Made by a program: the position numbers and the translations under genes. Of a stretch of DNA of 64,000 nucleotides, positions 46,877-56,670 are shown in pieces. The stretch is from the NCBI GenBank assembly GCA_947499145.1, contig CANMNB010000012.1, forward strand, positions 146,228-210,227. The letters are read 5' to 3'. The first letter of the stretch is position 1. The number at the start of each line of letters is the position of its first letter. Below the pieces are notes generated by a model. It made no database searches, was not told the DNA's origin, and was given only the letters and a program-made list of their open reading frames with translations. This DNA comes from an uncultured Arachnia sp. (GTDB lineage Bacteria > Actinomycetota > Actinomycetes > Propionibacteriales > Propionibacteriaceae).

Positions 46877-46961
46877 ACCACCGCCAAGACGAGCTCAGTC
46901 ACGCCTGTGAGGCCGGCGACGCCGGAGTAACGTCGGCACCACACGCATTGGTAGGTGCCCC

Positions 46962-47999
46962 ATGCCTGACGCCGCCGCCATCCTGGCGTTCATCGCGTGT
47001 GCCGTCGCGATCTTCTACGCCGGCGGGCGGCTGTCCCACTACGGAGATCGCATCGCCGACCTGAGCGGCTGGGGCCGTGCATGGGTGGGCCTCATCCTCA
47101 TGGCATCGGTGACGTCCCTGCCCGAGCTCATCGTCGGCATCAGCTCCGCTGCCATCGTGGGATCACCCGACCTCGCCGTCGGCGACGTCCTCGGCAGCTG
47201 TGCGCTCAACCTGCTCATCCTGGCCACCCTGGACGCCTTCGTGCCGCGCCGCCGGCTCTTCGGGCTGGCCTCCCACTCCCACGTCATGGCCGCCGCCCTC
47301 GGGATCGTGCTGCTCGCCACCGTCGGGGTGGGCATCCTCACCGGCGACGCCTTCGCGCTCACCCCGTGGCTCGGTCTCTCGTCGGTGGTGTTCCTCACCC
47401 TCTACGTGGGGTCCGTGCGACTGATCTTCCGGCATGGTCGGGGGATCCCACCGTCGTTGGAGGTCCAGCCGCCCCTCGACGAGGCCCTCGACCCGCGCGA
47501 CGCCGACACCGCCGGACTGAGCCTGCGCCAGGCCGCCGTTCGCTACGCGGGGTTCGCCGCGGTCGTCGTCGTGGCGGCCGTGATCCTGCCACAGGCTGCC
47601 GAAGTCATCGCTCGTATGACGGGTCTGCAGGAGTCATTCGTCGGGACGGTGTTCCTGGCGCTGTCGACGTCGCTGCCAGAGGTGGCGGTGTCGCTGGCCG
47701 CGATCCGAATGGGCGCCTTCGACTTGGCCGTGGGCAACATCCTGGGATCCAACCTCTTCAACATCCTCATCCTCGCCATCGACGACCTGGCCTACACCGA
47801 CGGCCTCCTGCTCGCCGACGCATCACCCAATCACCTCTTGACCGTGCTGGCGACCGTCTCCATGTCGGCCATCGCGATCATTGGGCTCACGTACTCGACG
47901 GCCACGCACAAGCGCTTCCTGCTGGCCGGCGACGCGGCACTGATGCTGCTCGTCTACGGCGGCAACGCGGTGATGCTGTTCACGCTCCAGCTCGCGTGA
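46962..47999 (+). CDS. CaCA-family sodium/calcium-type antiporter
   Basis: Two alpha repeats: MASVTSLPELIVGISSAAIVGSPDLAVGDVLGSCALNLL and ALSTSLPEVAVSLAAIRMGAFDLAVGNILGSNLFNILI. Confidence 0.92.
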   Translation: MPDAAAILAFIACAVAIFYAGGRLSHYGDRIADLSGWGRAWVGLILMASVTSLPELIVGISSAAIVGSPDLAVGDVLGSCALNLLILATLDAFVPRRRLFGLASHSHVMAAALGIVLLATVGVGILTGDAFALTPWLGLSSVVFLTLYVGSVRLIFRHGRGIPPSLEVQPPLDEALDPRDADTAGLSLRQAAVRYAGFAAVVVVAAVILPQAAEVIARMTGLQESFVGTVFLALSTSLPEVAVSLAAIRMGAFDLAVGNILGSNLFNILILAIDDLAYTDGLLLADASPNHLLTVLATVSMSAIAIIGLTYSTATHKRFLLAGDAALMLLVYGGNAVMLFTLQLA

Positions 48000-48187
48000 T
48001 TCGCACTGGGCCTCGTCGCCGGCGAAGGGTGTGGCGAGCGCAACCGGACGCCGTGCGTTTGCATGACCACAGCGAATGAGGGAGTGTGGAGATTGTTCGA
48101 GGCGCGTGCGCACCCGCCCTCCGGGGTGGCCGTGGGCGTCACGACCGGCCCCGAGCCGGTCGCCGCATCGACGAATGGAGAAGACCC

Positions 48188-48475
48188 ATGCTGAACGTCA
48201 CCGAGGAAGCCCAGGCCGTCGTCAAGGGCCTGACATCCCAGGAGGGCATGCCCGAGACCGCTGGTCTCCGGCTTTCCCTGGCCGATGACCAGTCCGAGCT
48301 CCGGTTGGCCCTCGTGCCGCAACCAGAGCCGACCGATCAGGCCGTTCCCAGCACCCAGGCGCCGGTCTACCTGGCCGAGGAAACCGTCCCAGTGCTGGCC
48401 GACCAGACCCTGGACGCGGCGCAGACCCCCGAGGGTGTCGGCTTCACGCTGCAGCCGCAGCAGCCGACCGTCTGA
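48188..48475 (+). CDS. HesB/IscA-like fold protein lacking cysteines
   Basis: MLNVTEEAQAVVKGLTSQEGMPETAGLRLSLADDQSELRLALVPQPEPTDQ...PVYLAEETVPVLADQTLDA; A-type-carrier pattern with no Cys. Confidence 0.65.
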   Translation: MLNVTEEAQAVVKGLTSQEGMPETAGLRLSLADDQSELRLALVPQPEPTDQAVPSTQAPVYLAEETVPVLADQTLDAAQTPEGVGFTLQPQQPTV

Positions 48476-48592
48476 GAAGACGCAACGCAGCACCGACGGC
48501 TGTCAGACCCACAGGGTCCGGCGGCCGTCGTCGCGTCCAGGGGGCCTTGGCCTTCCTCGACGGTGTGTCGACCCCAACGTGCCTCTACGACT

Positions 48593-48975
48593 GATCAGCG
48601 GGGGTCCGTCCGAATCGAGCGTCGATGGTTTCCAGCAGCACCCGATCCACCTCCAGCTCGGCCGCACGCGGGCCGTCGCTGGATCGGAACCAGGATTGAG
48701 CAGCCCCGATGATCCGTTGCGCGGCATCATCCTCCGACAGGTCGGACGTGTCGACGACGAGGTCGTAGCTGCCCTCGTCGCCCCAGTTCTCTCCGTAGTA
48801 GCGGCGGACGAAACGCGTCTTTGTGTCCGCGTCGCGCTCCACCATCTCCCGGGCGACGCCCTGGGAGACCTTGTTGTCCTCCATGACCCGCTTGACCCTG
48901 AGCTCCTCGGGCGCCGTCACCAGCACGTTGAAGACATCCGAATACCCCTTCAGGGCGGCGAATCTGCACCGGTGT
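48593..48975 (-). pseudogene. 5'-truncated cytidylate-kinase-like family protein
   Basis: FAALKGYSDVFNVLVTAPEELRVKRVMEDNKVSQGVAREMVERDADTKTRFVRRYYGENWGDEGSYDLVVDTSDLSEDDAAQRII; P-loop N-terminal half missing. Confidence 0.65.
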
Positions 48976-49000
48976 GGATGCGGCCCCCTTCGAGCACGCC
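48961..49000. repeat. Half copy of the 46795-46876 element at the truncation point
   Basis: CGGTGTGGATGCGGCCCCCTTCGAGCACGCC versus CGGTGCGAATCCGGCCCCTTTCGTGCACGCC (26 of 31 by eye). Confidence 0.6.
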
Positions 49001-49116
49001 GTCCCGTCCAGATGGACTTCCGCCACGTCGGTGGGGCCGGTGTCGTCGCCGTCGTCGGCATCCCGGCACGGTCGGTGCTTCTCCAGGGAATAGACTGCCC
49101 GACTATCCTGTCGGCC

Positions 49117-50121
49117 ATGGCTACGATGCGTGACGTGGCGGCACTCGCCGGCGTGTCGATCAAGACGGTGTCACGCGTCGTCAATGGGGAGCCCCACACG
49201 AGTCGCGCAGTCATCGACAAGGTCCATGCCGCCGCAGACCAGCTGGGCTGGACCCCCAACTCCAACGCCCGCAATCTGCGCACAGGGCGCACCGGCGTGA
49301 TCGCCATCGCCGCCACGGGGTTGCGCCGCCCCACCACGGCTCAGCTCGTGGAAGTCCTCGTGGAGGAGATTCGCCGCCGCGGGCTCGAGGCGACCGTCGA
49401 GCCGACGGAGCAGGACCCTCGTCGCATCGAGGAGATCCTCACCGCCATTGGAACCCACCACGACGGGGCCGTGCTCGTCCAACCGCCGGAGGTCCCCTTC
49501 ATGACGGGCCGCAGCCAACTCCCGGTGGTGGTGCTGCAGGGCTACGGCGCGGCTGTTCCCTTCGATCGAGTCGACGAGGATGTCGAGACGGCAGCGACCC
49601 TGGTCGCGCGACACCTCTCGCTCATGGGGCGCAGCAGGCCTGCCGTATTGGGTCGGGATCGTGGGACTGCCTTCGAGGAAGGTTCCAACGAAGGCGCTTC
49701 ACGCCTGCTGCTGGCGGCCCTGCAGAACTCGGGGATTCGAGTCCCTCATTTCGTGCCCATAGTCGACCAGCCCGACCGCCGTGCAGGACTGGCGGCGGCG
49801 GCCAGCGTGCTGAAGCAGTACCCGGACACCGACTCACTGATCTGCGCCAACGACGAAGTTGGCTTGGGTGCCTTGACGGCGTTGGAGTTGCGGGGAATTG
49901 CCTGCCCGGACCAGGTGGCAGTGGTGGGTCACGGCAACCTGATCGACAGCCGATTCGCTGTTCGGTCCCTCACCACGCTGGACCATCACCCACTCGACCT
50001 TGCTCGTGCAACACTTGACCTGCTTGCCGAGCGAATCTCGGGATCTGCCCCGACCACCGCCCGTGCTGTAACAATCCCCGTGACACTGTTGCGTCGCGAG
50101 TCGACCATGGGCAGGCGGTGA
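49117..50121 (+). CDS. LacI-family transcriptional regulator
   Basis: MATMRDVAALAGVSIKTVSRVVNGEPHTSRAVIDKV. Confidence 0.95.
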   Translation: MATMRDVAALAGVSIKTVSRVVNGEPHTSRAVIDKVHAAADQLGWTPNSNARNLRTGRTGVIAIAATGLRRPTTAQLVEVLVEEIRRRGLEATVEPTEQDPRRIEEILTAIGTHHDGAVLVQPPEVPFMTGRSQLPVVVLQGYGAAVPFDRVDEDVETAATLVARHLSLMGRSRPAVLGRDRGTAFEEGSNEGASRLLLAALQNSGIRVPHFVPIVDQPDRRAGLAAAASVLKQYPDTDSLICANDEVGLGALTALELRGIACPDQVAVVGHGNLIDSRFAVRSLTTLDHHPLDLARATLDLLAERISGSAPTTARAVTIPVTLLRRESTMGRR

Positions 50122-51125
50122 ATGTGACGAAGCGCCCCACCCTGCAGGATGTGGCAACCGTTGCGGGGGTCTCTGCCAAAACGGTGTCGAACGTCCTCCT
50201 CGATCGTGCAGGCGTGTCGGACGCGACGCGCTCCAGAGTGCGAGCCGCGATTGACGCGGTCGGGTACGTGGTGAACACCGCGGGTCGCGGCTTGGCGTCG
50301 GGCCGGACGGGCCGAGTCGCCCTCGCAGTACCCAACCTGCACCAGCCCTACTTCGCCGAGATGGCGGAGCGTGTCATGTCCGAGCTGGCGAAGTACGGAT
50401 TGTCCGCGACCCTTGTCATCACCCGGTCGGGACTGGATGAACGACGCGTCGTGACCGGCGAGACGGCGCGCGAGGTGGATGGTGTCGTCGTCCTTCCGCA
50501 CATCCTGAACTGGGACGACGACGAGCAGCCCCTCCTGCCGCGCCCCGTCGTGCAGCTCGGAGGCGCTTGGACCGGGCGACTGGACTGGGTCGCCATGGGC
50601 GAGCGCACCGGCATGCGAGCCGCCACCGAGCACCTCCTCGGATTGGGGCGCCGCCGCTTCGCCATCCTGTGGAACGAAGACATTGGAGACGCACCCACGG
50701 ACCGATTCGCGGGCATCCTCGACGCCCTCGACGGCGCCGGCCTGAGTCGCGACGACGTCGCGGTCGTCACCGGATCCGACTGGGACCGGAGGGAGTCCGG
50801 GTACGAGGCGATGGCCGGGCTTCTCAGGCGCAGGACGGAGTTCGACGCCCTCGTCTGCGTCAACGACGCGCTGGCGGTCGGTGCGCTCCGGGCTCTGAAT
50901 GATGCTGGACTCCGCGTTCCGGAAGACGTCGCGGTCACGGGATTCGACGACACTGAGGAGGGTACGTTCACGCACCCGCCGCTCACCTCTGTCTCTCCTG
51001 AAGCCGAGGTCATGGCCAGCGTCGCGGTACGCATGCTGATCGAGCGCCTGGAGGGGTACTCCGGGCCACCTCGACAGGTCCACACGAGCGCGCATCTGGT
51101 ACCGCGGGCGTCCACCGGCTCCTGA
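50118..51125 (+). CDS. LacI-family transcriptional regulator
   Basis: KRPTLQDVATVAGVSAKTVSNVLLDRAGVSDATRSRV; GTGA start/stop overlap with preceding lacI-type gene. Confidence 0.95.
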   Translation: MNVTKRPTLQDVATVAGVSAKTVSNVLLDRAGVSDATRSRVRAAIDAVGYVVNTAGRGLASGRTGRVALAVPNLHQPYFAEMAERVMSELAKYGLSATLVITRSGLDERRVVTGETAREVDGVVVLPHILNWDDDEQPLLPRPVVQLGGAWTGRLDWVAMGERTGMRAATEHLLGLGRRRFAILWNEDIGDAPTDRFAGILDALDGAGLSRDDVAVVTGSDWDRRESGYEAMAGLLRRRTEFDALVCVNDALAVGALRALNDAGLRVPEDVAVTGFDDTEEGTFTHPPLTSVSPEAEVMASVAVRMLIERLEGYSGPPRQVHTSAHLVPRASTGS

Positions 51126-51250
51126 ACGAACAAGATCCGCGCCACAGCGCTGGCGTTCGGCGAGCGGACCGAGCCCTTTCTTCGACCCGTTACGAATCTG
51201 TGACCTACCGATTCCTGTCCACTTATTGACAACGCTGAATCACACGGAGC

Positions 51251-53170
51251 ATGATCCTCTCGAGACACTTCACCGTCGAAAGGCTCGCCGTGGTTTCGAC
51301 CGCCCCCCTGCCATCGCCCGCCGTCCCCCGCACGCCGTCGCCCCGACGCCCGCTGGGTGTTGCAGAGGTCCGGCTCCGGCCTGAGGACCAGCTGGGCGGC
51401 TGGCAGGTTCGCAACGCCTCGGCCACCATTCCCCACTGCATCTCGCAGTTGGAGGAGGCCGGGAACTTGGACAATTTCCGACGCGTGATCGGGGAGTCGG
51501 ACGCTGATTGGCGAGGCTTCTGGTTCGCCGACTCGGACGTCTACAAGACGATCGAGGCCGTGGCCTGGGAGATCGGCCGGAGCGGAACCAGCGAGTTCAA
51601 CGCCTGGCTCGACGACGTCATCGGTCTGGTGGCCCGGGTTCAAGAACCCGACGGCTACGTCATGACGTGGATCCAAGGGGTTCACCCCGAGAAGAAGTTC
51701 GTCGAGCTCGACTGGACGCACGAGATGTACGTCCTCGGGCACATGGTCCAGGCCGCCGTCGCCCTGGATCGGGCCGCCTCCCGGTCCGACCTCCTGGAGA
51801 TCGCGACCCGATTCGTCGATCTCGTTGACGCCACCTTCGGACCGGGCGCCGACGCCGTGGGGTACTGCGGCCATCCCGAACTGGAGACGGCTCTTGTGGA
51901 GCTCTACCGCCACACGGGTGAGCGACGCTACCTCGACCTGGCCCGCTACCAGGTGGACCAGCGCGGGTCCGGCCTCCTGAAGGTGGGAGCGCTCGGCCCC
52001 CACTACTTCCAGGACCACGCCCCGGTCCGCGAGTCGAGGAGCGCCGTCGGGCATGCAGTCCGGCAGCTGTACCTGAACGCCGGTGTCACGGACCTGGTGC
52101 TGGAGAACGGCGATGAGGAACTGCTGGAGGCCATGCGCGCCCAGTGGTCCAGTGCCCACGACCGCAAGATGTATATCACCGGGGCGTTCGGTTCCCGCCA
52201 CCGCGACGAAGCCTTCGGTGATGACTACGAACTCCCGTCGGATCGTGCCTACGCGGAAACCTGCGCCACCATCGCCGACATCCACTGGAACTGGCGGATG
52301 TACCTCGCCGAGGGTGGCTCACGCTACGGCGAGACCATCGAGCGGGAGATCTACAACGCACTTGCCGCCTCACTGGACGAGACCGGGACTCGCTTCTTCT
52401 ACTCCAACCCCCTGCAGCTGCGCCCCGACCGGTACTCGCAGGAGAACTCGCCGCGGGAGCGGACGCCTTGGTACGCCTGCGCGTGCTGTCCCCCCAACAT
52501 CGCCCGTGTGTTCGCGCAACTGGCCGCTTACGTCGCTTCCGTCGAGGAGGACGCACTCGCCATCCACCAGTTCACCGGCGCGGACATCGACGTGCCCGAG
52601 GAACTCGGGGGCGGTGTCGTCGAGATGCGGACCAACTACCCCAACGATGGTCGGGTTATGATCTCCGGCCCGTCAGGCCTGCATGTTCGGGTGCGCGTTC
52701 CGTCCTGGGCACCGGACACGACGGTGGACGGCCGGGCCACTGTCACAGCGGACGACGGATACGTCGACATCACGCTCTCCGAGTCCCCAGCGCTGATCAA
52801 CATCCCGATGGCGCCGCGTTGGACCACCGCGCATCACCGGGTCGATGCCACCCGAGGGTGCGTGGCCCTTGAGCGGGGACCCATCGTCTACTGCATCGAG
52901 CAGGTGGACGCCCCCGAGGACGTCCGTGTGGATGACGTCCTCGTCGATGTCTCGCACGAGCCCGTGCAGGTCCAGGACTCGCTGGAAATCGCCTGCACCA
53001 CCATCACCGAGTCCACCGGTCTCTACGGGCCGGCCATCCACACACCCACAACGGGACATCGCGCGAAGTTGCGCGCCGTCCCGTTCCACACCTGGGGCAA
53101 CCGTGCCTCCGGTGCCATGCGCGTCTGGCTCCCAGCGCGCGACCTTGAGGAGAGAGGAACCCTGAAGTGA
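51251..53170 (+). CDS. GH127 (DUF1680) beta-L-arabinofuranosidase family protein
   Basis: MYITGAFGSRHRDEAFGDDYELPSDRAYAETCATIADIHWNWRMYL, ACACCPPNIARVFAQLAAYV. Confidence 0.93.
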   Translation: MILSRHFTVERLAVVSTAPLPSPAVPRTPSPRRPLGVAEVRLRPEDQLGGWQVRNASATIPHCISQLEEAGNLDNFRRVIGESDADWRGFWFADSDVYKTIEAVAWEIGRSGTSEFNAWLDDVIGLVARVQEPDGYVMTWIQGVHPEKKFVELDWTHEMYVLGHMVQAAVALDRAASRSDLLEIATRFVDLVDATFGPGADAVGYCGHPELETALVELYRHTGERRYLDLARYQVDQRGSGLLKVGALGPHYFQDHAPVRESRSAVGHAVRQLYLNAGVTDLVLENGDEELLEAMRAQWSSAHDRKMYITGAFGSRHRDEAFGDDYELPSDRAYAETCATIADIHWNWRMYLAEGGSRYGETIEREIYNALAASLDETGTRFFYSNPLQLRPDRYSQENSPRERTPWYACACCPPNIARVFAQLAAYVASVEEDALAIHQFTGADIDVPEELGGGVVEMRTNYPNDGRVMISGPSGLHVRVRVPSWAPDTTVDGRATVTADDGYVDITLSESPALINIPMAPRWTTAHHRVDATRGCVALERGPIVYCIEQVDAPEDVRVDDVLVDVSHEPVQVQDSLEIACTTITESTGLYGPAIHTPTTGHRAKLRAVPFHTWGNRASGAMRVWLPARDLEERGTLK

Positions 53171-54750
53171 AAATGACGAGAGCAGTCGCTGCGGCGGCCA
53201 CACTGGCGCTGAGCGCCACCCTGCTGGCCGGATGCGGTGGAGAGCAGCAAGAGGAGGGGACGCTGCGCATCCTTGCGGTGAAGCATGCGCTCACCAAGCC
53301 CATGGCTGACATGGCGTGGGTGGACAAGATCGAGGAAGCGACCGGCGCGACCATCGAGTGGGAGGAGGTGTCCGCGGACTGGGAGGAGAAGAAAGCCACG
53401 ATGCTCGCCGCCGGTGACGTCCCGGACATCATTGTCGGTGGCAACGCCGTGACCGACACCGATCTGGCCACGTACAACTCGCTCTTCCTCAACCTGGCCG
53501 AGCACATGGATGCGCTGCCGAACGTGTCCGCCATGTTCGAGGAGAACCCCCGCCTCGAGGCGTTGGCGACGCTCCCCACCGGTGAGGTCTACAGCCTGCC
53601 GTCCTACAAGCGCTTCTGGCCCCTGGCCATCACGCGGATGTACATCAACCAGAATTGGCTGGACAACCTCGGCCTGCAGGCACCCACCACCTGGGATGAG
53701 CTGTTCGAGGTCCTCTCGGCCTTCAAGGCCGAGGACGCCAACGGCAACGGCGATCCCAATGACGAGATCCCGTGGGACTGGTCCCCCGTGGGCACCGGTG
53801 GCTTCGGCTACTTCCAGCCGTCCGCATTGCTCGGATCCACCGGTCTGCCGATCAACAACGGCGGCGGGCAGGGCTACTTCGTCGAGGACGGCGAGGTCTC
53901 CAACTTCATGGTGGACGAGCGCTACCGCGACCTCGTCGCCTTCCTTCACAAGGCATGGGCCGCAGGCCTCATCAGTGAGCAGGCCTTCACACAGGACTAC
54001 TCCGCCTACCAGTCCGTCGGCCGCGGCAATGGCGATGAGGCTGCCGTGGGATTCTCCTGGGGTTGGACGGCGTCCGACCGGTTCGGCGCTCAGCTCGCAC
54101 CCCAGTACACGTCGATCGCCCAGCTGGAGGCTGAGGCCGGGCAGTCCGAACCCGTGACGTGGAGCTATGACGACGAGAACTACACCGGCAACCACATCAT
54201 CGTGTCCTCCGAGTCGAACAACCAGGACCTGGCACTCGCCGTGGTCAACGAGTTCTACGACCAGACGCGCTCCGTGGAGGTCCTCTTCGGCGACATCGGC
54301 GAGTACGTCGAGGAGACTGGGGACAACGCCTACAAGGTCCTGCCCCCTGCGGACGGCCAGTCGGACCCGTCCACGTGGAAGTGGACCAACACCTTGGCGG
54401 ATTTTGGCCCGTTCTGGATCCGCGAGTCCATTGAACTCGAGTTGCCGACAGACGTGGCCGAGGCCGTCGAGCAGTCCGAGCCCCTGCAACCGGCGCTGGA
54501 CAACGTCGATCCCGAGACCGACGTCTATCCGTTCAAGTTCGTCAAGATGACGGCGGATGACCTCAACACGCTCAACCTCAACAACACCAACGTCCTGGCC
54601 CTGACGATGGCGAAGTTCGCCGAGTGGGTGACCGAGGGTGGGGTCGAGGAACAGTGGGATGACTACGTGACGCAGCTCGAGGGTCTCGGAATGCCCGAGA
54701 ACATCGAGATCTACCAGCGCTACTACGACGGATACGTCGCCAACCAGTGA
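53167..54750 (+). CDS. Extracellular solute-binding lipoprotein (ABC sugar SBP)
   Basis: Lipobox TLLAGCGGE; SBP-like; followed by two permeases. Confidence 0.9.
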   Translation: MKMTRAVAAAATLALSATLLAGCGGEQQEEGTLRILAVKHALTKPMADMAWVDKIEEATGATIEWEEVSADWEEKKATMLAAGDVPDIIVGGNAVTDTDLATYNSLFLNLAEHMDALPNVSAMFEENPRLEALATLPTGEVYSLPSYKRFWPLAITRMYINQNWLDNLGLQAPTTWDELFEVLSAFKAEDANGNGDPNDEIPWDWSPVGTGGFGYFQPSALLGSTGLPINNGGGQGYFVEDGEVSNFMVDERYRDLVAFLHKAWAAGLISEQAFTQDYSAYQSVGRGNGDEAAVGFSWGWTASDRFGAQLAPQYTSIAQLEAEAGQSEPVTWSYDDENYTGNHIIVSSESNNQDLALAVVNEFYDQTRSVEVLFGDIGEYVEETGDNAYKVLPPADGQSDPSTWKWTNTLADFGPFWIRESIELELPTDVAEAVEQSEPLQPALDNVDPETDVYPFKFVKMTADDLNTLNLNNTNVLALTMAKFAEWVTEGGVEEQWDDYVTQLEGLGMPENIEIYQRYYDGYVANQ

Positions 54751-54809
54751 TCCGCGAGCGGTGGACGCCGGCCTCCCCCGGCGTCCACCGCCTCACACAG
54801 GAGCAGTCA

Positions 54810-55754
54810 ATGACGACTCAATCCGTCGCAACACGCCCCAAGCTGCCGCTGCAGGCTCGCCTGGGGCGCCACTTCTCGCGGCAGTGGCAGCTGTGGGTAA
54901 TGCTTCTCCCAGCCGTCCTCTTCGTCGCCCTGTTCTCCTACGTGCCCATGTACGGGATCCAGCTCGCGTTCCGGGAGTTCGACTTCCGCGCGGGGCTGAC
55001 CGGTGGGGACTGGGTGGGCACCAAGTACTTCCGGCAGTTCTTCGAGAGTCCGTTGTTCTGGACCCTGATGCGCAACACCTTCGTCATCAGCTTCACGACG
55101 CTGGTGTTCGGATTCCTGGCACCCATCGTCCTGGCCCTGGTCGTCAACCAGATCATGGGGCCGGGCCGGAAGCGCTTCATGCAGACCGCCACCTACCTGC
55201 CACACTTCATCTCCGTCGTGGTCCTGGTCGGGATGCTGCAGGTGTTCCTCAACCCGACGTCCGGCGTCATCGCCAGGCTCCTGTACTTCTTCGGCATGGA
55301 GGGCAACTTCCTGGGTGACCGGGCGGCCTTCGTGCCCGTCTACGTCATCTCGGAGGTATGGCAGCACGCCGGGTGGAACTCGATCATCTACCTTGCGGCC
55401 CTGTCATCCATCGATCCCCAGCTCTACGAGGCCGCCCGCGTCGACGGCGCCAACCGGTGGCGGATCATCCGTCACATCGACGTCCCGGCCCTCGTTCCGA
55501 CCATGATCGTGCTGCTCATTCTCACCATGGGCGGGATCCTGGCGACCGGCTTCGAGAAGATCTTCCTGATGCAGAACACGCTGAACCTCCCGGTCTCGGA
55601 GGTCATCGCGACCTACGTGTACAAGATCGGCATCATCAGCAACCAGTTCAGTTACGGAACGGCGATCGGCCTGTTCAACACCGTCATCAACTTCGCGTTC
55701 CTCGTGGGAGCCAACTGGCTCGCGAAGCGCTACTCCAACACGAGTTTGTGGTGA
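54810..55754 (+). CDS. ABC transporter permease (LplB-like)
   Basis: YEAARVDGANRWRIIRHIDVPALVPTM EAA loop. Confidence 0.92.
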   Translation: MTTQSVATRPKLPLQARLGRHFSRQWQLWVMLLPAVLFVALFSYVPMYGIQLAFREFDFRAGLTGGDWVGTKYFRQFFESPLFWTLMRNTFVISFTTLVFGFLAPIVLALVVNQIMGPGRKRFMQTATYLPHFISVVVLVGMLQVFLNPTSGVIARLLYFFGMEGNFLGDRAAFVPVYVISEVWQHAGWNSIIYLAALSSIDPQLYEAARVDGANRWRIIRHIDVPALVPTMIVLLILTMGGILATGFEKIFLMQNTLNLPVSEVIATYVYKIGIISNQFSYGTAIGLFNTVINFAFLVGANWLAKRYSNTSLW

Positions 55755-55761
55755 GGACATC

Positions 55762-56670
55762 ATGACTACGTTCACACGATTCAAGAACCAGTCGTTCGGC
55801 GACAAGACGTTCACCATCACCCTCGCCGTGGTCAGCGTCGCGATCCTGGTGGCAATCATCTACCCCGTCTACTTCGTCCTGATCGCATCAGTGAGCGAAC
55901 CACGACTCGTCTCCACGGGGCGCGTGGTCCTGTTCCCTGAGGGCATCAACCTCTTCGGGTACAAGCAGGTGCTGGACGACGGCCGCATCTGGACCGGCTA
56001 CCGCAACACGATCATCTACTCGGTGGTGGGCACGGCGCTCAACCTGCTGGTGACGCTTCCGGCGGCCTACGCCCTGTCCCGCCCGGAGTTCCGACCCCGT
56101 CGGTTCCTGATGATCTTCTTCGCGTTCACGATGTTCTTCAACGGCGGCCTGATCCCCACCTACCTGCTGTACCGGGACCTGGGACTCATCGACAACTGGC
56201 TGGTGTTCATCCTCCCGGGCGCGATCAACGTCTACAACCTGATCATCGCGCGCGCGTTCTTCGAGCACTCCCTGCCCAACGAGCTCTACGAGGCCGGCAT
56301 GCTGGATGGGCTGGACCACTTCCAGTACTTCACCCGCGTCGCCCTGCCGTTGAGCAAGGCCATCATCTCGGTGATCGGTCTCTATTACCTCGTGGCCAGG
56401 TGGAACGACTTCTTCACGGGCCTCGTCTTCGTCAGGACGTACGACAAACAGCCGTTGATGATCGTCCTGCGCGACATCCTCCTGCAGAACCAGGCGTTCG
56501 CCGGAGGAGCAGGCACGGCCGGCGGCACGGGTGGGGCGTACGGACAGGACTACGCGGACCAGATCAAGTACGCGGTGATCGTGGTGGCGACCCTTCCTGT
56601 CATCGTCGTGTACCCGTTCATCCAGAAGTACTTCGAGAAGGGCGTGATGATCGGCTCGGTGAAGGGCTGA
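55762..56670 (+). CDS. ABC transporter permease (YtcP/LplC-like)
   Basis: NELYEAGMLDGLDHFQYFTRVALPLSKAIISVIGLYYLVARWNDFFTGL; ends GVMIGSVKG. Confidence 0.92.
   Translation: MTTFTRFKNQSFGDKTFTITLAVVSVAILVAIIYPVYFVLIASVSEPRLVSTGRVVLFPEGINLFGYKQVLDDGRIWTGYRNTIIYSVVGTALNLLVTLPAAYALSRPEFRPRRFLMIFFAFTMFFNGGLIPTYLLYRDLGLIDNWLVFILPGAINVYNLIIARAFFEHSLPNELYEAGMLDGLDHFQYFTRVALPLSKAIISVIGLYYLVARWNDFFTGLVFVRTYDKQPLMIVLRDILLQNQAFAGGAGTAGGTGGAYGQDYADQIKYAVIVVATLPVIVVYPFIQKYFEKGVMIGSVKG

Noticed and set aside
44186-46930. 914-aa + strand ORF antisense to GH2 beta-galactosidase
   Set aside because: Antisense to an unambiguous GH2 gene with typical GC-rich shadow composition.
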